From contig WAID01000014.1 of NCBI GenBank assembly GCA_016584495.1, positions 792,291 to 856,290 on the forward strand: a stretch of DNA of 64,000 nucleotides. Reading direction: 5' to 3'. The stretch comes from Celoporthe dispersa. Its lineage: Eukaryota > Ascomycota > Sordariomycetes > Diaporthales > Cryphonectriaceae. The notes under the pieces were generated by a model. That model was not told where the DNA came from and made no database searches. It saw nothing but the letters and a program-made list of their open reading frames with translations. Position numbers and translations under genes: made by a program. Positions within the stretch are counted from its first letter, which is position 1. Every line of letters begins with the position of its first letter. Shown here piece by piece: positions 47,662 through 61,974 of the stretch.

Positions 47662-49185
47662 CCCTTTTTTTTTTGTGATCTTGCGACTTCCTGCTGCACT
47701 GCTGCCTGGAGACGGCATGAGTGTGCGAGGCAGGTGCTCGACCAGGGTGTTCTCCACAATTGAGGCTCTGGCTCTGGGGCAACCCCGCCCCAGTGCTCCT
47801 TTCTCCTTCCACCCTCCCACCTTTGACCACACTATCCGTAGCACCTCTTTCCGCTCTTTCTAGGCGGGGTTGATATTGCCCTCACTGCGAAATAGCGGTG
47901 CGGTGCCTCCTCCACAGCTGCAACCACCGCTGCCGCCCGCTGCCACACAACCTGACAACGCAACAAGACACACACACACACACTCTTGCCTCCTCTCGCC
48001 GCTACGACGCTGTTTCACCGCGCCGGGTCCCAACAGGTCTGCCCTGCCTCGCCTCTCCCTGTTTCGTCCAATCTCCTCCCCTTGGCCGCCCGCAACCCGG
48101 ACTGGAACCCAACCTCGACCCGCTTTGATATTCAATGTTCCACTGCACTGTGACGGCAGCGCTGGTCACGCTCGCGGTCGAGAGCTTGTCGACCTGCGAT
48201 TCCAAATACCTTCTTCCTGCACATGTCCAGCCAGACATGGCAGACGGTGCGGGTCCATTCCATCCACCCGCCCGCCCGCTCCTCATGACCACGGGAGATG
48301 CAGCGCCATGTCTCGCCGCTGTTTCGCTGCCATCCCGTCACACTCCACAAGAGGACCGTACCGGTTGACAGGGCCCGCTGTATTTCCGGGCTCAAGGCAA
48401 CGACACTATCTCCTCGGCGGAGGTAACTCGTCGAGATACGACGCGATGCGTTTACACCCCCTTCCTCCCAACCTCCACCATCACCAACCACCCTGCGACG
48501 AGGCGCTTGTGATGCCCGCCCGACCTCCCGCCGCCTTCTCCCTGCGCTCCATGGCGCACCCGCCAATCCGACAGCCCTTGTGTATGCTCCACGGCATCAT
48601 CGGCCTTTGGCACACCACCAGGGTGGTAGGTCGTCTCGCCAGGCCGGGTGGGCGAGGCTGTTGGGCACCTGGACCGGCTCTCATTGGCTGGTACGGGGCA
48701 CACGGGGCCATGCCTTAAGGTGATGGCGCCGGCAGCGTCGGCTCTTGGTACATTCTCTTGCCTGGAGAGCAGGCGACGGCAGGTGCTCCTGGTACGGCTC
48801 CAGGTCGACGATCACCGGAGCCTGCGGTTGCTTTCCCTTCTCCTCCCTTTCAAGGGCAAAATCAAGGATTTTTCATCTATCTAGGGATCGCCTGAGCAGC
48901 CATGATTGCGCGTATAGGCTGTCCACCATAAAGCACCAGGCCCAGTAAGCGTCGTCACAGACTGCCCACGGGCCTGGCCTGTGACTCCCGCCGACAAGGA
49001 TGCGGCCATACACAGGCTGAGGACTGGTGACTACCTGGGCGGTTGGCCGTGCCGAGCACCTGCACCCTCCCCTTCGCCCCTCCTTCTCTCTCCTCCTCTT
49101 CACCGCAGGTCTCCTCGTTCTTGTCCCGGCCTGAGCGGTTGCGTTCCTGAACTCGCAACAAGGCAGCTGTGGTGCACCAGCTTAA

Positions 49186-49211
49186 CTCCTCTCTCTCTTT
49201 TGAGAGAGGAG
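49186..49211. repeat. Perfect 10-bp hairpin
   Basis: CTCCTCTCTC (49186-49195) and GAGAGAGGAG (49202-49211) are exact reverse complements separated by six bases (TCTTTT). No gene ends nearby, so a terminator role is not indicated. Confidence 0.8.
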
Positions 49212-50510
49212 AATTCTAGGATGTCCCGAGAGCAATCGCAGGCATATGCTCAGTCTGACATGCCCAAACCTCCTCGCTTCTACCCGCCAGGCAGTGAGCG
49301 TTCCTCACTGTCGGGTCCGTCGGAGTGGGGACGGGTGAAACCAGCTTCAGCCCTATGAGATGGGGTCGCATTCCCCACGCTCGCCCAACACCTCTCGACA
49401 GCCACTGCTGCTGCACATCACGGCGACTCCGATCTGGCCCCCATCCTGCGCAAGCACGCGCACCACCCAAAGCACATCATCACTGCGGCCTGTCGCCAGC
49501 AGCAGACCACGCCTGCAGCCCCAAGCTGATTTGACTGATCATGGGCCGCGTCTCACGTCCACCAGGACTCCGGTACTCGTCTGTGACGCACGTGGCACGA
49601 GAAGCATCTACCATGTGCATGGTTGCCGCATGCTGAAGGCGACTACACCATCTCTCAAGCCTACACCGCCGAGAGCTCTCTCTCTCTCCTCTCCTTCTTT
49701 TTCTGTTGCTGATGACGTGGGCCCTGCACAGCTCGCGACTGTCCAGATCCGTCCTCTGATCACCCCGGAATCATCGCACACACCCGTCACAGGAAACACA
49801 GCCTTGGTCTGCCTGGTGGGGACCAATATTGTACCATCCTGCTCGAAATAGCCAGGCGTGAAGAGAGCCCGCAGTGCGATTTCTAATCCCGAGGAGCGAT
49901 CGACGCGAGCCTTACAAAGCCAGGGTCATTTGACGATACCCCCCAAAGGAGTTTTGCACTATGCATGCTAGAGGTAGGAGACTCACTGCTCCTGCAGGCT
50001 ACGCATGTTGCTACCACAGTACGATGGTACCAGGCCGCGGAGCTAAGGAGCAGGCGCGTCGCAGCTCGACGACGACCACGGAACCTGGATGCCGCCCGAC
50101 CAGGCGAGATACTTTGCACCCCATGAATGTATCCTCCTAAAAAGTGGACCTAACGATATGCAGCCCTGTGATGGCTGCGTGCCTGCGTTTAGACGTCTGA
50201 CATATCGTACAGGTACAAGCCTGGCCGTTGCTCTGTCTACGCTGACGCGGGGTGTGGTCGAAACAGGCTGCAAGTCGCCAGCGGTGGTCTCGCCTCAGCA
50301 CCTTGTCCCCGGCCAGCCCTGGCCGCTGAGCCCTTGGTCGACTGTTGCTACCAGACAAACCCAAAAAATAAAAAAATAAAAATAACGGTCCCCAAAGAAA
50401 GAATAAAAATGGGGTTTCGAGCGAGATGCGCGCGCAGTCGAGCCAGCTCAAGGACCGCCCCGGCCCAGGCTGGTCCCATGCATGGCTGAATCGAATTTCA
50501 CGTGGCCCGA

Positions 50511-50534
50511 GGAGGATCCGAGCTTGGATCCTCC
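50511..50534. repeat. Perfect 9-bp hairpin
   Basis: GGAGGATCC (50511-50519) and GGATCCTCC (50526-50534) form an exact inverted repeat around the six-base loop GAGCTT, in the gene desert. Confidence 0.85.
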
Positions 50535-51558
50535 CAACGCTGCGATTGACGGTAGGATCATATCGTACTATGTACAGCGGGACACCTTTCACGCCGCACA
50601 GCTTGCTTGGCGGCCGGAGGCGCAGCTCAGCCTGCCCGCCGGGTGACGCACCTCCGAGGAGAGAGGTGAGAGAGGGAGGGGGCGGCTCTCCCCAGACAGC
50701 GGATAGATAGTTCGACCGTTCTGACTTGTCGCCAATGCGTACGGCTTTATGAAGTCTTGATTGCGTCACAGCCGCAGACCCGTTTCAAGATCACGAATTC
50801 CGTTCCCAAGTCGTCGGAGTTCACATCAGGCGTGTCCTGATGGCCTGAAACCCGCAAGGCTGTCCTGCCGCCCAAGGCATGTGCAAGTGCCCCGTACTCT
50901 GCTCTGGCCCTCCTATTGCTCTCATTCGAGCGCCAGAACTCACCCGCCTCTGGCCCAAATCTTCTATAATGGGCAAATGCAGCGCCCACCGACGGTGAAA
51001 CGTGGAATGCTACCTGGCTATCCAAAAGGCCATTCGTGGGAGGCTTCTGCGCAGTCTATCAGTGGATGTTTATTCCTGCCTCCAGGCGCAACCTGTAGCC
51101 TGCAGTAGCAGCAGGCGGCCGCTTCGGGGCCCCGGATCCCACGGCGAAGGGCCGAATGAAACCAGCGGTATCCGCATTGAGTGGTCGGTTTTCCCATGTG
51201 GCCGTTGTGGCCTTGTTGTTATCTCGACACACAATGTGACAAGCAGCCTGCCTCGCAGTTATCGCTTCATGCCTGCCGGGGCCCCTCCATGTTGATCGCT
51301 TCAGCTGAAGGAAGAGCAAGCGCCATGAGCTGAGTGTGGTACACACCCACTCGCGCGCGCGGGCGCGCCTGTGTGTGAGTGAGTGGGAGCACCTATCACA
51401 TCTCATACCGGGCCAGCACATTTGCCTTCTGATTCGCCATAATCACAATCGAGGGTTCTTCTTTCTTTGGAGGATCACTGACAGGCTTCCAGAAGACCAC
51501 CCTCATCGGCATTCTAACTGCAGGGCTGCTTACATGCAACGCGCGCACAGAATCGACC

Positions 51559-51561
<3 letters not shown>

Positions 51562-51589
<28 letters not shown>
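51562..51589. repeat. TG microsatellite
   Basis: Fourteen uninterrupted TG units. Confidence 0.95.
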
Positions 51590-51592
<3 letters not shown>

Positions 51593-54500
51593 GATTGGAA
51601 GCTGCTACAGCGACATGGCGCGCAGAGGAACCCGCTGACACACAGCACGCCTGCTTCTTCAGAGTACCACCCACTCACTCACCCTGTGGGCTTTGCCTGT
51701 ACTGGGCGCTCCCACTCCCTGACCACATGGAGTGCTCGTAGACGCCGTGCATCTACCACAGGAGCAAGAATCGCTATTCGTTAGCCTCTGGCCCCCAACC
51801 TGGTGGCCCCAGCTCGGTTCTGGGCCAGGTGCATCTCGGCTACCTGCGCCGTGTGCTGAACCCGGCTTCTGAATGCCGAGGAAGCCCAGCTGCAGGAATG
51901 AATAGCCCAGGCATCGAACTGAGATGGAGGAGGGGTGAAAAAGGAGGGAGAAAAAAACAAGAGGAGAAGTGACTGCTGTAGCGCAGATGGTGTGTTGCAA
52001 TGGGATTCGCAAGAGACGATGGCGCCGGTGTGCACAGCTAGAGACACCCTCCATATGTGTTACTATTTCTGAACGACATGAGAGCGTGGGGAAGAAGAAG
52101 GGAGGGAAAAAATACAATACTCGCGCTACCCGGCAGTAGAGACCATCCTGGAGACTCTCGCACCCTCCACAGAGACTTGAAGTTAGGCGCTCGAGGACCC
52201 TGCAGGCCAACAGGAGATTACCGACCTGGAGCATTTGGAATCGGGACTTTGAACCTGCAATCGGCCTTGCCATGGTGTCGGGGGCGGGAGGAAGAAAATG
52301 AAAAAAATAAAATAAAATAAAACAAAAATCGAATTGGCTGACCACTGCGGGTGGGTGTGGTAGGTGCTGCTATTCTCAGCATGCCCTGCATACCGTCTCG
52401 TCTCTCTTTCTTCCTCTCTCTCTCCCCAATCTAAACCCCATGCATGTGGTCAGCAACAAGTGGTCTTCGCGCTCCACACCCACGTTTTTCTTTTCTTTCC
52501 TTTCTTTCCTCTTACTCTTTTTCTGTTTTCTGTTCCGGAATATTACCTAACCGGGCTGCTCCCACCGAGAGGCGGCCGACCTCCCTAACGCCCTCAACAC
52601 GCTGCTCGGTTCTTGAGGTGGCTGCATGGAAGGTTTAGAACCCAGCTGGTCTGTGGTGGTGGTGGGTTCGGCGGCCAGCCCTTCATTTTTATTTTTATTT
52701 TTATAGTTCAGCTTGGTACGCAGATAGACAGGATCTCTGAGGCTTGCACATGGTATCACGCCTCTCTCTTAGGACACATGATTGCGTCTCCATCCCCGTT
52801 GGGCCAGAAGAGAAGGGGACCCGACCGAGGCGCCACCTCGAACAAAAGAGAAGGCCGTTGTGGCCTGGCCGGGCCGGGGTGTAGTTGTTGACATGACCGA
52901 CCGATCGTCCCAGCCGGGCTGGTTTCACTGCACAGGCTAGGCCTCTGGGCCCCAAAGAGTGACCGACCACTGTCACCGGCCGCTCTATTGGAATTATTAT
53001 TTTTTGGAAAAAAAGGTATTCCTTGAGAGTCGATCGGCTTTTCACAAAGGGGGCTTTTGGCTCATTGTCATCACATGTAGGTACAGTGACCTCGAGCCAC
53101 AATGTGCAGCCGGGCCGGCGCGCTTCCTTCAGTACTATAGTGATAATCATGTATACATTATGGTGCCTTCCGGTGTGGGGAGGAAGGCGAGGAGGATGGC
53201 CATAAGGACCACAAGTAGTAGTAGGCTCCATCTTGGCGCCCGTTACAGTATCATAGTAGCTTGATTATAGCATACAATTCGTTAGGTTTCCTTTTCCTCT
53301 CCCTCTTTCTTCTCCACAGAAGGATCGAGCGAAGGAATCGCCCATCCACGTTGGGACCAAAGTAATAGGACACGGAGAGAGGATAATAATAAAAGAAGAA
53401 GAAAAAGAGGGCAGACAGACAAGGGAGGGAGGTGGGCAGGTTGTACGGTTTCATATTTTTAGGTGTGGCAAGGTCAGGCTGGTTGGTTGTGGTGGTATAA
53501 TGGGGATGTGAGAGGAGGGGGAAAAAGGGAGGAGCAGGGTAGTGGTCACGATGGATACTCATTACTATGGTGCAGTATTGATGGTGATCCTTTTGGCATC
53601 GAGTGACGGGCTGGCGGGTCGAGACCCTGACGTCGAACGTATCATTGTTGGTCATAGCGGAGGGACGAAGAAGGATTGGAGAAAGAAAGAAAGAAAAAAA
53701 AAGGGTAAAGAAGAGAGATGCTGAGGGCACGGGACCTTCACAGCTGTGACGGGGCGCAGCGTGGGCTTGGCCCAAACCTGCGACCTTGTGGAGTAACTTT
53801 TTCTTTCTTTTTTTCCTTTTTCCTTTTTGGTTATCGATCGCATCTTGTTGACCACTTGACAAGACGCGAGAGCACACGCAGATCGACACATCTGCGCGGG
53901 ATGTTGGACTCCACACACGCAAAACACCCCACAACCACCAGCAGGGGCCTTTTGTCGATTTGAAAAAAATAAAGGAAAGAAAAGGCTCCACCACCACATG
54001 GCCGGCGGACCTGTAAGAAAATGATGACCCTAGATATACACACACACACACAGAGGGAGAGGGAGGGGGAGGGAGAGAGCCGTGGTACGTTCTCGGTAAG
54101 ACTAGCTGGCTCTCGTTTAGATGGCGCGCCCAGGCGAACCGTGATCGTGGTCGGCCGCCGAAAGCGTGCATGTAGAAAAAAAGAAACGTATTCCGAGTCC
54201 TTTTGTCACAAATTCTGCACATTGTGGTGCGTTTTGGGGATAGGAGAAGAGAGAGAGAGAGAGAAGGGAGAGGGGGAGGGGGACGGGAAGAACAAATCTA
54301 GCCCTCGCCTAAAGGCGTGTGTGTGTGTGTATCCGAGAGGAAGGGAAGGCCACCGAGTGGGCGGCGGGCGGGCTGCATGTCGGTTAGTGACCTGCAGCGA
54401 GAACCCCAGGACGAGGGAGGAGAGACAGAAGGGGAAGGGGGAGTGGTCACAAGCAGAGCGACCAACACACACACACACCCACACCCACACCAATGAGTTA

Positions 54501-57267
54501 CTACTGTGTAGATGTGCACAAGAATACGCAGCTGATTCCACAGAGCGGTGGAGATCCGACGCTCTGGGTTGCGAGGGGTGGGCAGGCACGTAACATAACC
54601 CGTTTTCTGGACCTTACTATGTACCATGGTAGGTGAAAACAAAAGAGAGAGCGTATGTGTGTGTGTGAGAGAGAGAGACAGAGAGAGAAAGGGGGTACTG
54701 AAAGTAAGCCCTTGGACACTTCTGTTGTGGTGTGGTGTTGCCATAACCCAAAAAACAAAACGGTCTTTAGGAACCAGGTCGGATCGGGAAAATAGGTGTC
54801 AGCATTATACGGTGTGGAAAAAGAAAGCAGAAAGCAGAAGCACACCCTCCCCCTTCTTCCTTTCTGCCTCTGTTGTTCTTCTTTCTGTGTCTCTGTCTGT
54901 GTCTCTCTCTGTGCCTCGCCGTTTCTGGTCTTGGTCCACCCCGTCCTCTCTCTCTCTCTCTCTCTCCACCTCACTTAGCAGGCCCACCTTTGATCCTGCC
55001 TCTTTTTAACGAGCGTGCATGCGGCAGAGCAAGCCCGATGAAATCTCGGATCCTCCGCGGGCAATCATTTTAATTCAGGTGCCTGGCTGGGTGCGGGCCG
55101 AGACCAGCAGGCCCTGAACACGGCCGTATCACAGGGCGAGTAGGGGAGCAAGGTTGGAATCTGCTCAGGCCCAACAGGCGAGGGCACACGCGCCAGAGCT
55201 CGCACCGAAAGAAGAAGGAGAGAGAGAGAGAGAGAGAAAAATAAGAAGAACCACTGTTGGGTCGGCGTGAATGGGTCGGTAGTAAGGTCTGGCAGAGGAT
55301 GGCCCGGCGTCCGACACAGCCTAAGCCACGCCGTCCCTGCAGCTGGACAGTCTTCCAACCAGCCAGTGCCAGCCAGCCAATCAGCCACTCAGGGCGTCTC
55401 CAGCACCCTCCTTTTTATGTAATTTTTGATTATTTTTCCTCTTTGGAGGGAGGGGGACGGCTCACCATCTCCAGCCCTATAGCTAGAGAGGTGTGTCCTC
55501 TCAGGCCTGGTGAGGCCCCGACAACCTGGACCTGCGTCTCAGACCAGGCCGGCCTCGCTGCGACCGTTGGCTGCACCGTGCCAACCTCACCTCCTCCTGG
55601 GGTGTGAGGACCTCATGTGATTGATTGTACATATCGTATGCACATCATAATCAGTAAGGACAAGGGACCGAAAAGAAGGAAGAGCGCGGAGGGGAAAAAG
55701 AGAAAAAGACCACCACGAACACCACCTGGCCCCTCCCTGGAATCTTCCGTTTATTGATCATGACTGCTGCTATTTTTTTAACCTTTTATTTTTATTTTTC
55801 CCCAAGTAGAGGTTTATTCATCTCCTGGGGGGCCAGGGAGCCACGGCGGAGATTGCCAAAGGCAGATTTGCAGGCTGAGGCGCAACACAGCGGCCTGGCT
55901 GGGCCGAGGAGATGGTGATGAGGTGATACGGCTACGAGTCCGGCCTCGAGCGAGTTCCGGAGCCCAGCTACAGGAGCTGACGGACCCGTGCGGTAGGCAG
56001 CATGACCGAGAGGGAGGGAGGCAGGGAGGGTTGTGGGTGAGTAGTATTGAAATGGGGAGCAGGAGGGGAGGGGTGGGATTCAGAAGCGGATTGGGGACGA
56101 GAGGGAGAGAGAGAGAGAGACAAGAGCAGTGGAAATATTATCTTATTGGTCAGCTCGTTAATCTGCCTCATCGGGGAGAGGAAGAGCGTGTGGATTGGGT
56201 GTAGAATCACTGCCTCCCAAGATAGGTAAAAGGGAGCTATGGACTTACAAGGACCCCTGCGCGGACGGGCGAGCCAGAGGATCCTCTTGGGGGCGTAAAA
56301 GGACCCATGACAGGTATCGTAAAGTACTACCATGGTACTGCCCTGCGTACGGTAAGATGTCATACACGTGCGTCGGCGGTGCGTCGCAGAGGGAAGGGGG
56401 CAGGGGAGGGGGAGGGGAATAGGGTACGCACCGTACCTGTCAGCAGGTCAGGATGAGAAATCGGCACCATGTTGGGAGCTGCAGAGAGAGAGCAGCCCAG
56501 CGTCTCCTGCTTGCCGGTCTGGTCGTGACGTCGCCAGAGACGAGCGTATGGCCCCTCCTGACTGGCCAGGTTCGATGATTGAGCGCCCGCGCCCGCCCGC
56601 CGCCGTTCTTTCTCCGCTCTTTTCCACCCTCCAGGGCTACCTTTGGCACCTCGGTTTGCGTTCCAGACGGCACGGCAGGGTCCTCGTTCGTGTTCAGCTA
56701 TTCTGGATGGGATGACAGATATCGTATGATATATGGGATCGCGCAATTCGGACATGTGATCAGATGCTTCCGACACCTCCGGCCTGGTGTGTGTATGTGT
56801 GTGTGCGTCAAAGGCAGCGGAATGTGTGTTGACGAGGCCCCAGCAAACATACACACACACACACACACAAACAAAACGGAGGGAAAGGGCAACAATCTCC
56901 AGCTTATGTCCGCCTGGCTCCGTTTTTTCCTCTCTCTCTTCTCTCCCAGCCCTGGAGCGGAGCCCTGGATCCATGCACGGGGATGTTTTGTGAGTAATCC
57001 AGGGGACCCGGCAGATGCACTGCGCCCTAACAGGACAAGGTGCTGACTGAGCGAGCGATTCCCGGGGTGGAACTGAACCGCCAGTACGCGCTGCTGCGTA
57101 GGTGTAGTGCTGGTCTTGGGGTTGCGCGAGCCGCGGTCCCCACGTCTCTCTTGGGGGAAGGGGACCAACAAGCAGCAGGCGGACAGGAGATGGAGGGAGG
57201 TTCTCACATCTCACCTCACACCTAGGTGATGCACACGGGTCGCCAGGCCTGCAGAAGAGCGGTGTCT

Positions 57268-57289
57268 CACACACACACACACACACACA
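57268..57289. repeat. CA microsatellite
   Basis: Eleven uninterrupted CA units, followed by a shorter CA block to about 57299. Confidence 0.9.
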
Positions 57290-58235
57290 AGCACACACAA
57301 TCATACGGGATTACTCTCGATCCACAGTGTCGGGACTTGGGATGATGACTTGACAGTCAGCCATCTTGTTCCGCCGTGAAGGGGCGTTGGTTGTGTATCA
57401 GAAGGGCAGGCCGCATGGGTTGCTGTTGCGTGCATGTGCCGGCGATCGGGTGCCGTCGAGGGCCTGCAGAACCAACCCCACCCATCCTCCTCATCCTTCT
57501 CCAGCCCCCTGGTCGTCACCGATTGTTTCGCACTCTGGAATGTGCTCAAGCCTGGTGAAAAGGCGGCCTTGGGGAGGGGAGAAGAAGGGAGGTGAAGGTC
57601 GAGGCAGGCTGTGTCGCAATCTCGGTATGGCGGTCAGGAGGAAGAAGCCAGTGCTGGCCGGTCTGTCTGTTTCGCCGGGCCTGCGAGAGTGGTTGCTGTG
57701 AGCCATCACAGGCCCTCGTCGAGGGCGGGCCAATCAGAGGGCCACCTGGGGATTTGTAAAGCCCAGGGTCCGAAAATAGCAGCATTATCAAGCACGTGGA
57801 GACCTGGTGATGGTGGTCACACCTCTTCCTTCTCGACGTAACCCTGGGGAGCAAGCAGCACCAGCAGCCAGCAGGCTCGAGCAGCAGGGCCTGCAGGGCC
57901 TGAACCTGTGCGGACTCCCCGCTGTTTAGCCCTGTGAGACAAGAGACAACCCGCGCCGAGTCCTGAGCGCGCCCAGCAGGTCGTCCGATGGAGGACTGGA
58001 TGCCCGCGCCCATCGGAGCGGTTCGCATCTTGGCGAATCAGACGCCTGCGATCCGTTGATATTGAAGGGTTCCCTCCTCCCTCCCCTCCCCTCCTCCTCC
58101 CACAATACCACAGGCCCAGACAGATCGTCTTGTCCTCATGTCTGTCCTCGTAGTGTCTCTTGGCCTGGCTGTCAACCTTGGCTCAGGTTCACGCTGGTCC
58201 TTTTGTGACATGCTGGTCACCCAGGTTGTGGTCCT

Positions 58236-58251
58236 GGGCGGGCGGGCGGGG
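58236..58251 (+). other. Candidate G-quadruplex
   Basis: GGGCGGGCGGGCGGGG has four runs of three or more G with single-base loops, the pattern that folds most readily in vitro. A fourth-run-short version (GGGCGGGCGGGCGG) sits at about 43566-43579. Confidence 0.6.
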
Positions 58252-58958
58252 CGATCGCGAGATCCATACCCAGGCAGCACGCGGCGAGACGAGCTGGGCG
58301 CCCTCGTCCTCGTGAAGGTAACGTTGTGAGGACGACAGCAGCGACAAGTGATTTGCGTGACTGCGTGAGAGGCGGACACACGATGGTTCTCCCAATCAGA
58401 GGGCGTCCCAGGTCCCAGGCACGGCAGGCCAGGGTGCAGACCCGCTGCGCCGCAGGCCAACAGGAATGCCACGCCGGTGGACAGTCAAGGTGCCATGGTG
58501 CCATGGTAGGGCGAGCCTCCAGGACGCCTTCCCGCCCTACCGCTATCGAACAGGATTCTCGCCGTTATAGTGTCCAGTACAGGCACTCTCTTCCCTCTTG
58601 TCAGTAGCGACGCCCTCCTCCCTACCTGGGGGCGCAGGTGCGAGGTGGGCTGATCCGCCATGCGCACGCACCCTTATGGCCTCCGTCCGTCCTGCTGCCG
58701 TTAGTATCAAGTGCCTGTAGCTCTCAGGCGGCGTTGCAAGCGCGCCGGTGGACGGACGTCAGCACCGTTCAGCCTAAGGTTCGGCGCGCGAAGAGGGCCC
58801 TGGCGCTGGGACGAAGACAAAGGAAATAATAATGATAATCATAATAGTAAGAGACGTTTATGCCAGGGTACGGTTCGATAGCCTATCCCCACGCCTTCAA
58901 TCCAACTCATCGCCGCGGCGCCGGTCAGTGAGCGAGTTGACCTGGCCAGTGAACACGA

Positions 58959-58984
58959 TTTTTTTTTTTTTTTTTTTTTTTTTT
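58959..58984. repeat. 26-base T run
   Basis: Uninterrupted T run in the gene desert, with no recognisable element attached. Confidence 0.9.
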
Positions 58985-60178
58985 GGCGCCACGGTCATCC
59001 GTCCATCGTCTCTCTGTGTCTCCTCTGTTTAGGTTTGTCCTACGTTGCTGTATTCCCTCCCATCTTCAGGCGGCGGCTGGTAGAGCTCTGCCGCACCTCC
59101 TCAGACGTCACAGCTCAGGGCCGACATCGATCTTGTTGTGATTCATGTACTACTACGGCACACATGAGGTAAGCTGGTCTCCGGCGTCGAGGCCCCCTCC
59201 TCCCAGAAAGGGCCAGACAGATCATGGTTTCGACCACGGTCCCACGGACGATTGCCGAGCGCGGAAGGCAGGGGTCTACCCAGCCAATGGGTCGTGTTTC
59301 CAGGCTGCTCCGGATCCGAATGTTCGGACTATGCGGTCATTACATGTTCATCTCCGGGGCTGTGGTCTGCAAGATGGCGGATGGCGGGTCACGGGGTGGG
59401 TCGTTTGACCTGGGTGAGTGAGTAATAGTACATAGTAGTTAGGACTATGGCAGTCGTGTGCGTGGCTGGCTGGCGGGTGAACGGCTCACCGAGAACGAGA
59501 CTCACGAGAACGAGCACGGGCCCCAGCGACTCCTCCTCGCGCCCTACCAGCTACAAGTATGGTAGGGTCTGTCACCGTTACACGAGACGGGATCGCGATG
59601 GTTCTCAAGTCGGCCCTTTCGGTACGTCGAATCGTCCCTCCCATCAGTCACCGTGGGAATCTGTGATCGACATTGGCCCTTCTTCGTCTGCTTTTCCCCA
59701 TGCAGCCCTGGCGATGGATGTGGACACCGACCACAGCAGCAGCGTCATCCCAGATGCCATAGTAACGTACTGCCACCGCCGTAGTTACCGTAGTACTGGT
59801 GGTGTCAAAGGGCCCATGGAGCCAGGCTCAGATCGTAGCCGATAGGAGCTGCTCGCCGAAGGAATGGCGGCATAACTTGGGTGCCTATGATTCCCTCCCA
59901 CCCCAGTCCTCCCCTATAGCGACCAAAAAGAGGCACCAGTCACTCGTACAGCAGCGAGCCAGGGCCGTTTGGACGATCCCGCCGCTGGCATTGGACGAAG
60001 CCTAAAATTTGGCAACCAGGTTGCTCCTGGTCGTGACGAGGCTTAGCACGAGCCCGTCGAGACCTTGGCTCTCATTACGATATGGCGCCGGAGCGCCGGG
60101 TAGAGGAGCCCTTGACGTCTGCCTGCCTGTCAGGGCGATTCAAGCTTAAAATTTTACCCCGCGCTACCTCTGGTGACC

Positions 60179-60223
60179 GGTGATGGTGATGGTGATAGTG
60201 ATAGTGATAGTGATGGTGATGGC
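60179..60223. repeat. GTGATG/GTGATA hexamer repeat
   Basis: About seven GTGAT(G/A) units in tandem, in non-coding sequence. Confidence 0.9.
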
Positions 60224-61938
60224 AGTGCTGGCGGTCCGCCCTCGCGCGGTAGCCACCCTCGACAGCTGAGAGTTGTCTGTTGAAACGAGGTGTCTGTCCA
60301 CGACGCGAGTGAGAGAGAGTGTGTGTGTGTGAGGGAGGGAGGGAGAGGCCATCACATGGGGCGCGACCAGCTCGTTCACTGCGTGGATCACCTTACCTGG
60401 CGACTATTCCTGAGGTTGGTCGGGTAGTTCTGTATTGGAAATCCAGTCGAGCTACCGTGGAGCTGTGGTGCAGGCGTGTGGAGGTGGTGCGAGAGGCTAG
60501 GTGCGGCGTGTTGCAGTGAGGCCTTTCGCGTAGGGCTGGTAAACGGAGGACTGAGGGAATCGGGGCAGTCCCTTCCCAGAATTAGCACTCCGTTTTGCTC
60601 TTGTCGTTAGTAGGGCATCCTATACGTTATTTTGGTACTTCTGAGCAGCCCCGGCCCTTGTCTGAGGACTTGATCGACCCGCTACTCTTCAGCACACGCC
60701 CCCTTTTCGCTTCCCTCACCCCTCCTCACCCCCTCCTGCCCTCCTCTGTCTCCAGCTCTGGTGCTGCCGTTCTCCAGTTCTCAGTTGCCCCCTTCCCACC
60801 AACCTGTGATCCTTCTGCGGTAACACACAAAAATAATACCACGTCCTGGTACATAGCTAGCACAGATGGGTACCATATTCTTTTGCGCGGGATCGCCAAG
60901 CCTAGCGCTCCAGCCCAAAAGTCCGACAGTACCAGACTTGTGCCCCGTTCGGTGTCTGCTCGCCTTTTTCTCGCGGAGGTAACAGCGCTGTACCTACCTG
61001 TATGTGGCCTCCAGAGGGCCGGGTTGTAAGCAACATGCAGTAAACCCCTCTCTGCAGACATTAAGCACGATTCCCATACTGTGGTATGCAGGCCCAGTTC
61101 TCTTCCAGCGCGGTCCACATGCGGACATGGCGGACAAGGAAGCAAGATGCGATCGACCTCTCTCTCTCTCTCTCCCACACACACACACACACACACTCAA
61201 ACACAAGACCTACTGCCGGCCGGCCTAAAGGGAAAAGCAAGCCCTCGTGCTGTACCTACCGGCGTGACTGAGAGTTAAGCTAGGCCCGAGCTGAGCCTCC
61301 TCCATCCCGCTCGAGTCGTACTATGGTACAGGCTTGTATACGATATCCTCCCGTCTCGGTCGCCAGACGAAGAACTAAGTGTAGCTACGTTCCATGCATT
61401 AGCAGCCACCCGGTGCGCCCTGCCCTATGAGAGCCTCCCGATTGACTCCACGGGCCTTGCCAACCACCAGACCTTGCTGTGTGCGCGCGCCTATCCCTCC
61501 CACTATTGGCCGAGGGGAAAATTCTCGTAGCCTGCTGCAGGCGCATGAAGCAGACACTGCCTCGTGCTCGAAGGAATTTCCTCGTGTGTGGGAACGAGCA
61601 CTGAGGCCCGCCCGACCACCACGGGGATAACAAGAGGGGAGGGATAAGAGAGGAGAGAGAGAGAGAGAGGGTGTAAGGTGCATTTCCGCATCTGGGGTGC
61701 GTTTGCTTCTGCCTGGCCTCTGCTGCTGCTGCTGCTGCTGCTTGCTCCTACCACTGCTACGTAGCACACGTGGGTAGGCCTATTTTGGTTCTGCGACCAC
61801 AGCGCTGGGCCTGCTGGCCGCGGCCGCACTAAGTCCGGACCTGCACCGTACCTTCCATTCTCCAGGACGGGGCCTACAGGCCATGAGATACATGAGGTAC
61901 GAAGGGTACATCCTGTGTGTACATATGTACCGTCCTGT

Positions 61939-61974
61939 GCTGGTGGGTGGGTGGGTGGGTGGATGGGTGGGTGG
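61939..61974 (+). other. GGGT tandem repeat and candidate G-quadruplex upstream of the bZIP gene
   Basis: GGGTGGGTGGGTGGG (61945-61959) gives four G3 runs with one-base loops, and further GGGT units follow after a GGAT interruption. It lies about 700 bp before the bZIP start, within a plausible promoter or leader. Confidence 0.65.

Noticed and set aside
47870..48718. 282-codon open frame in the gene desert
   Set aside because: Pro/Arg/His-rich, built on CA and CT repeats, with no domain or splice context; open frames of this size are expected in G/C-rich DNA.
53251..54222. 323-codon open frame on the minus strand
   Set aside because: Phe/Ser/Leu runs come from T-rich tracts; no recognisable family or start context.
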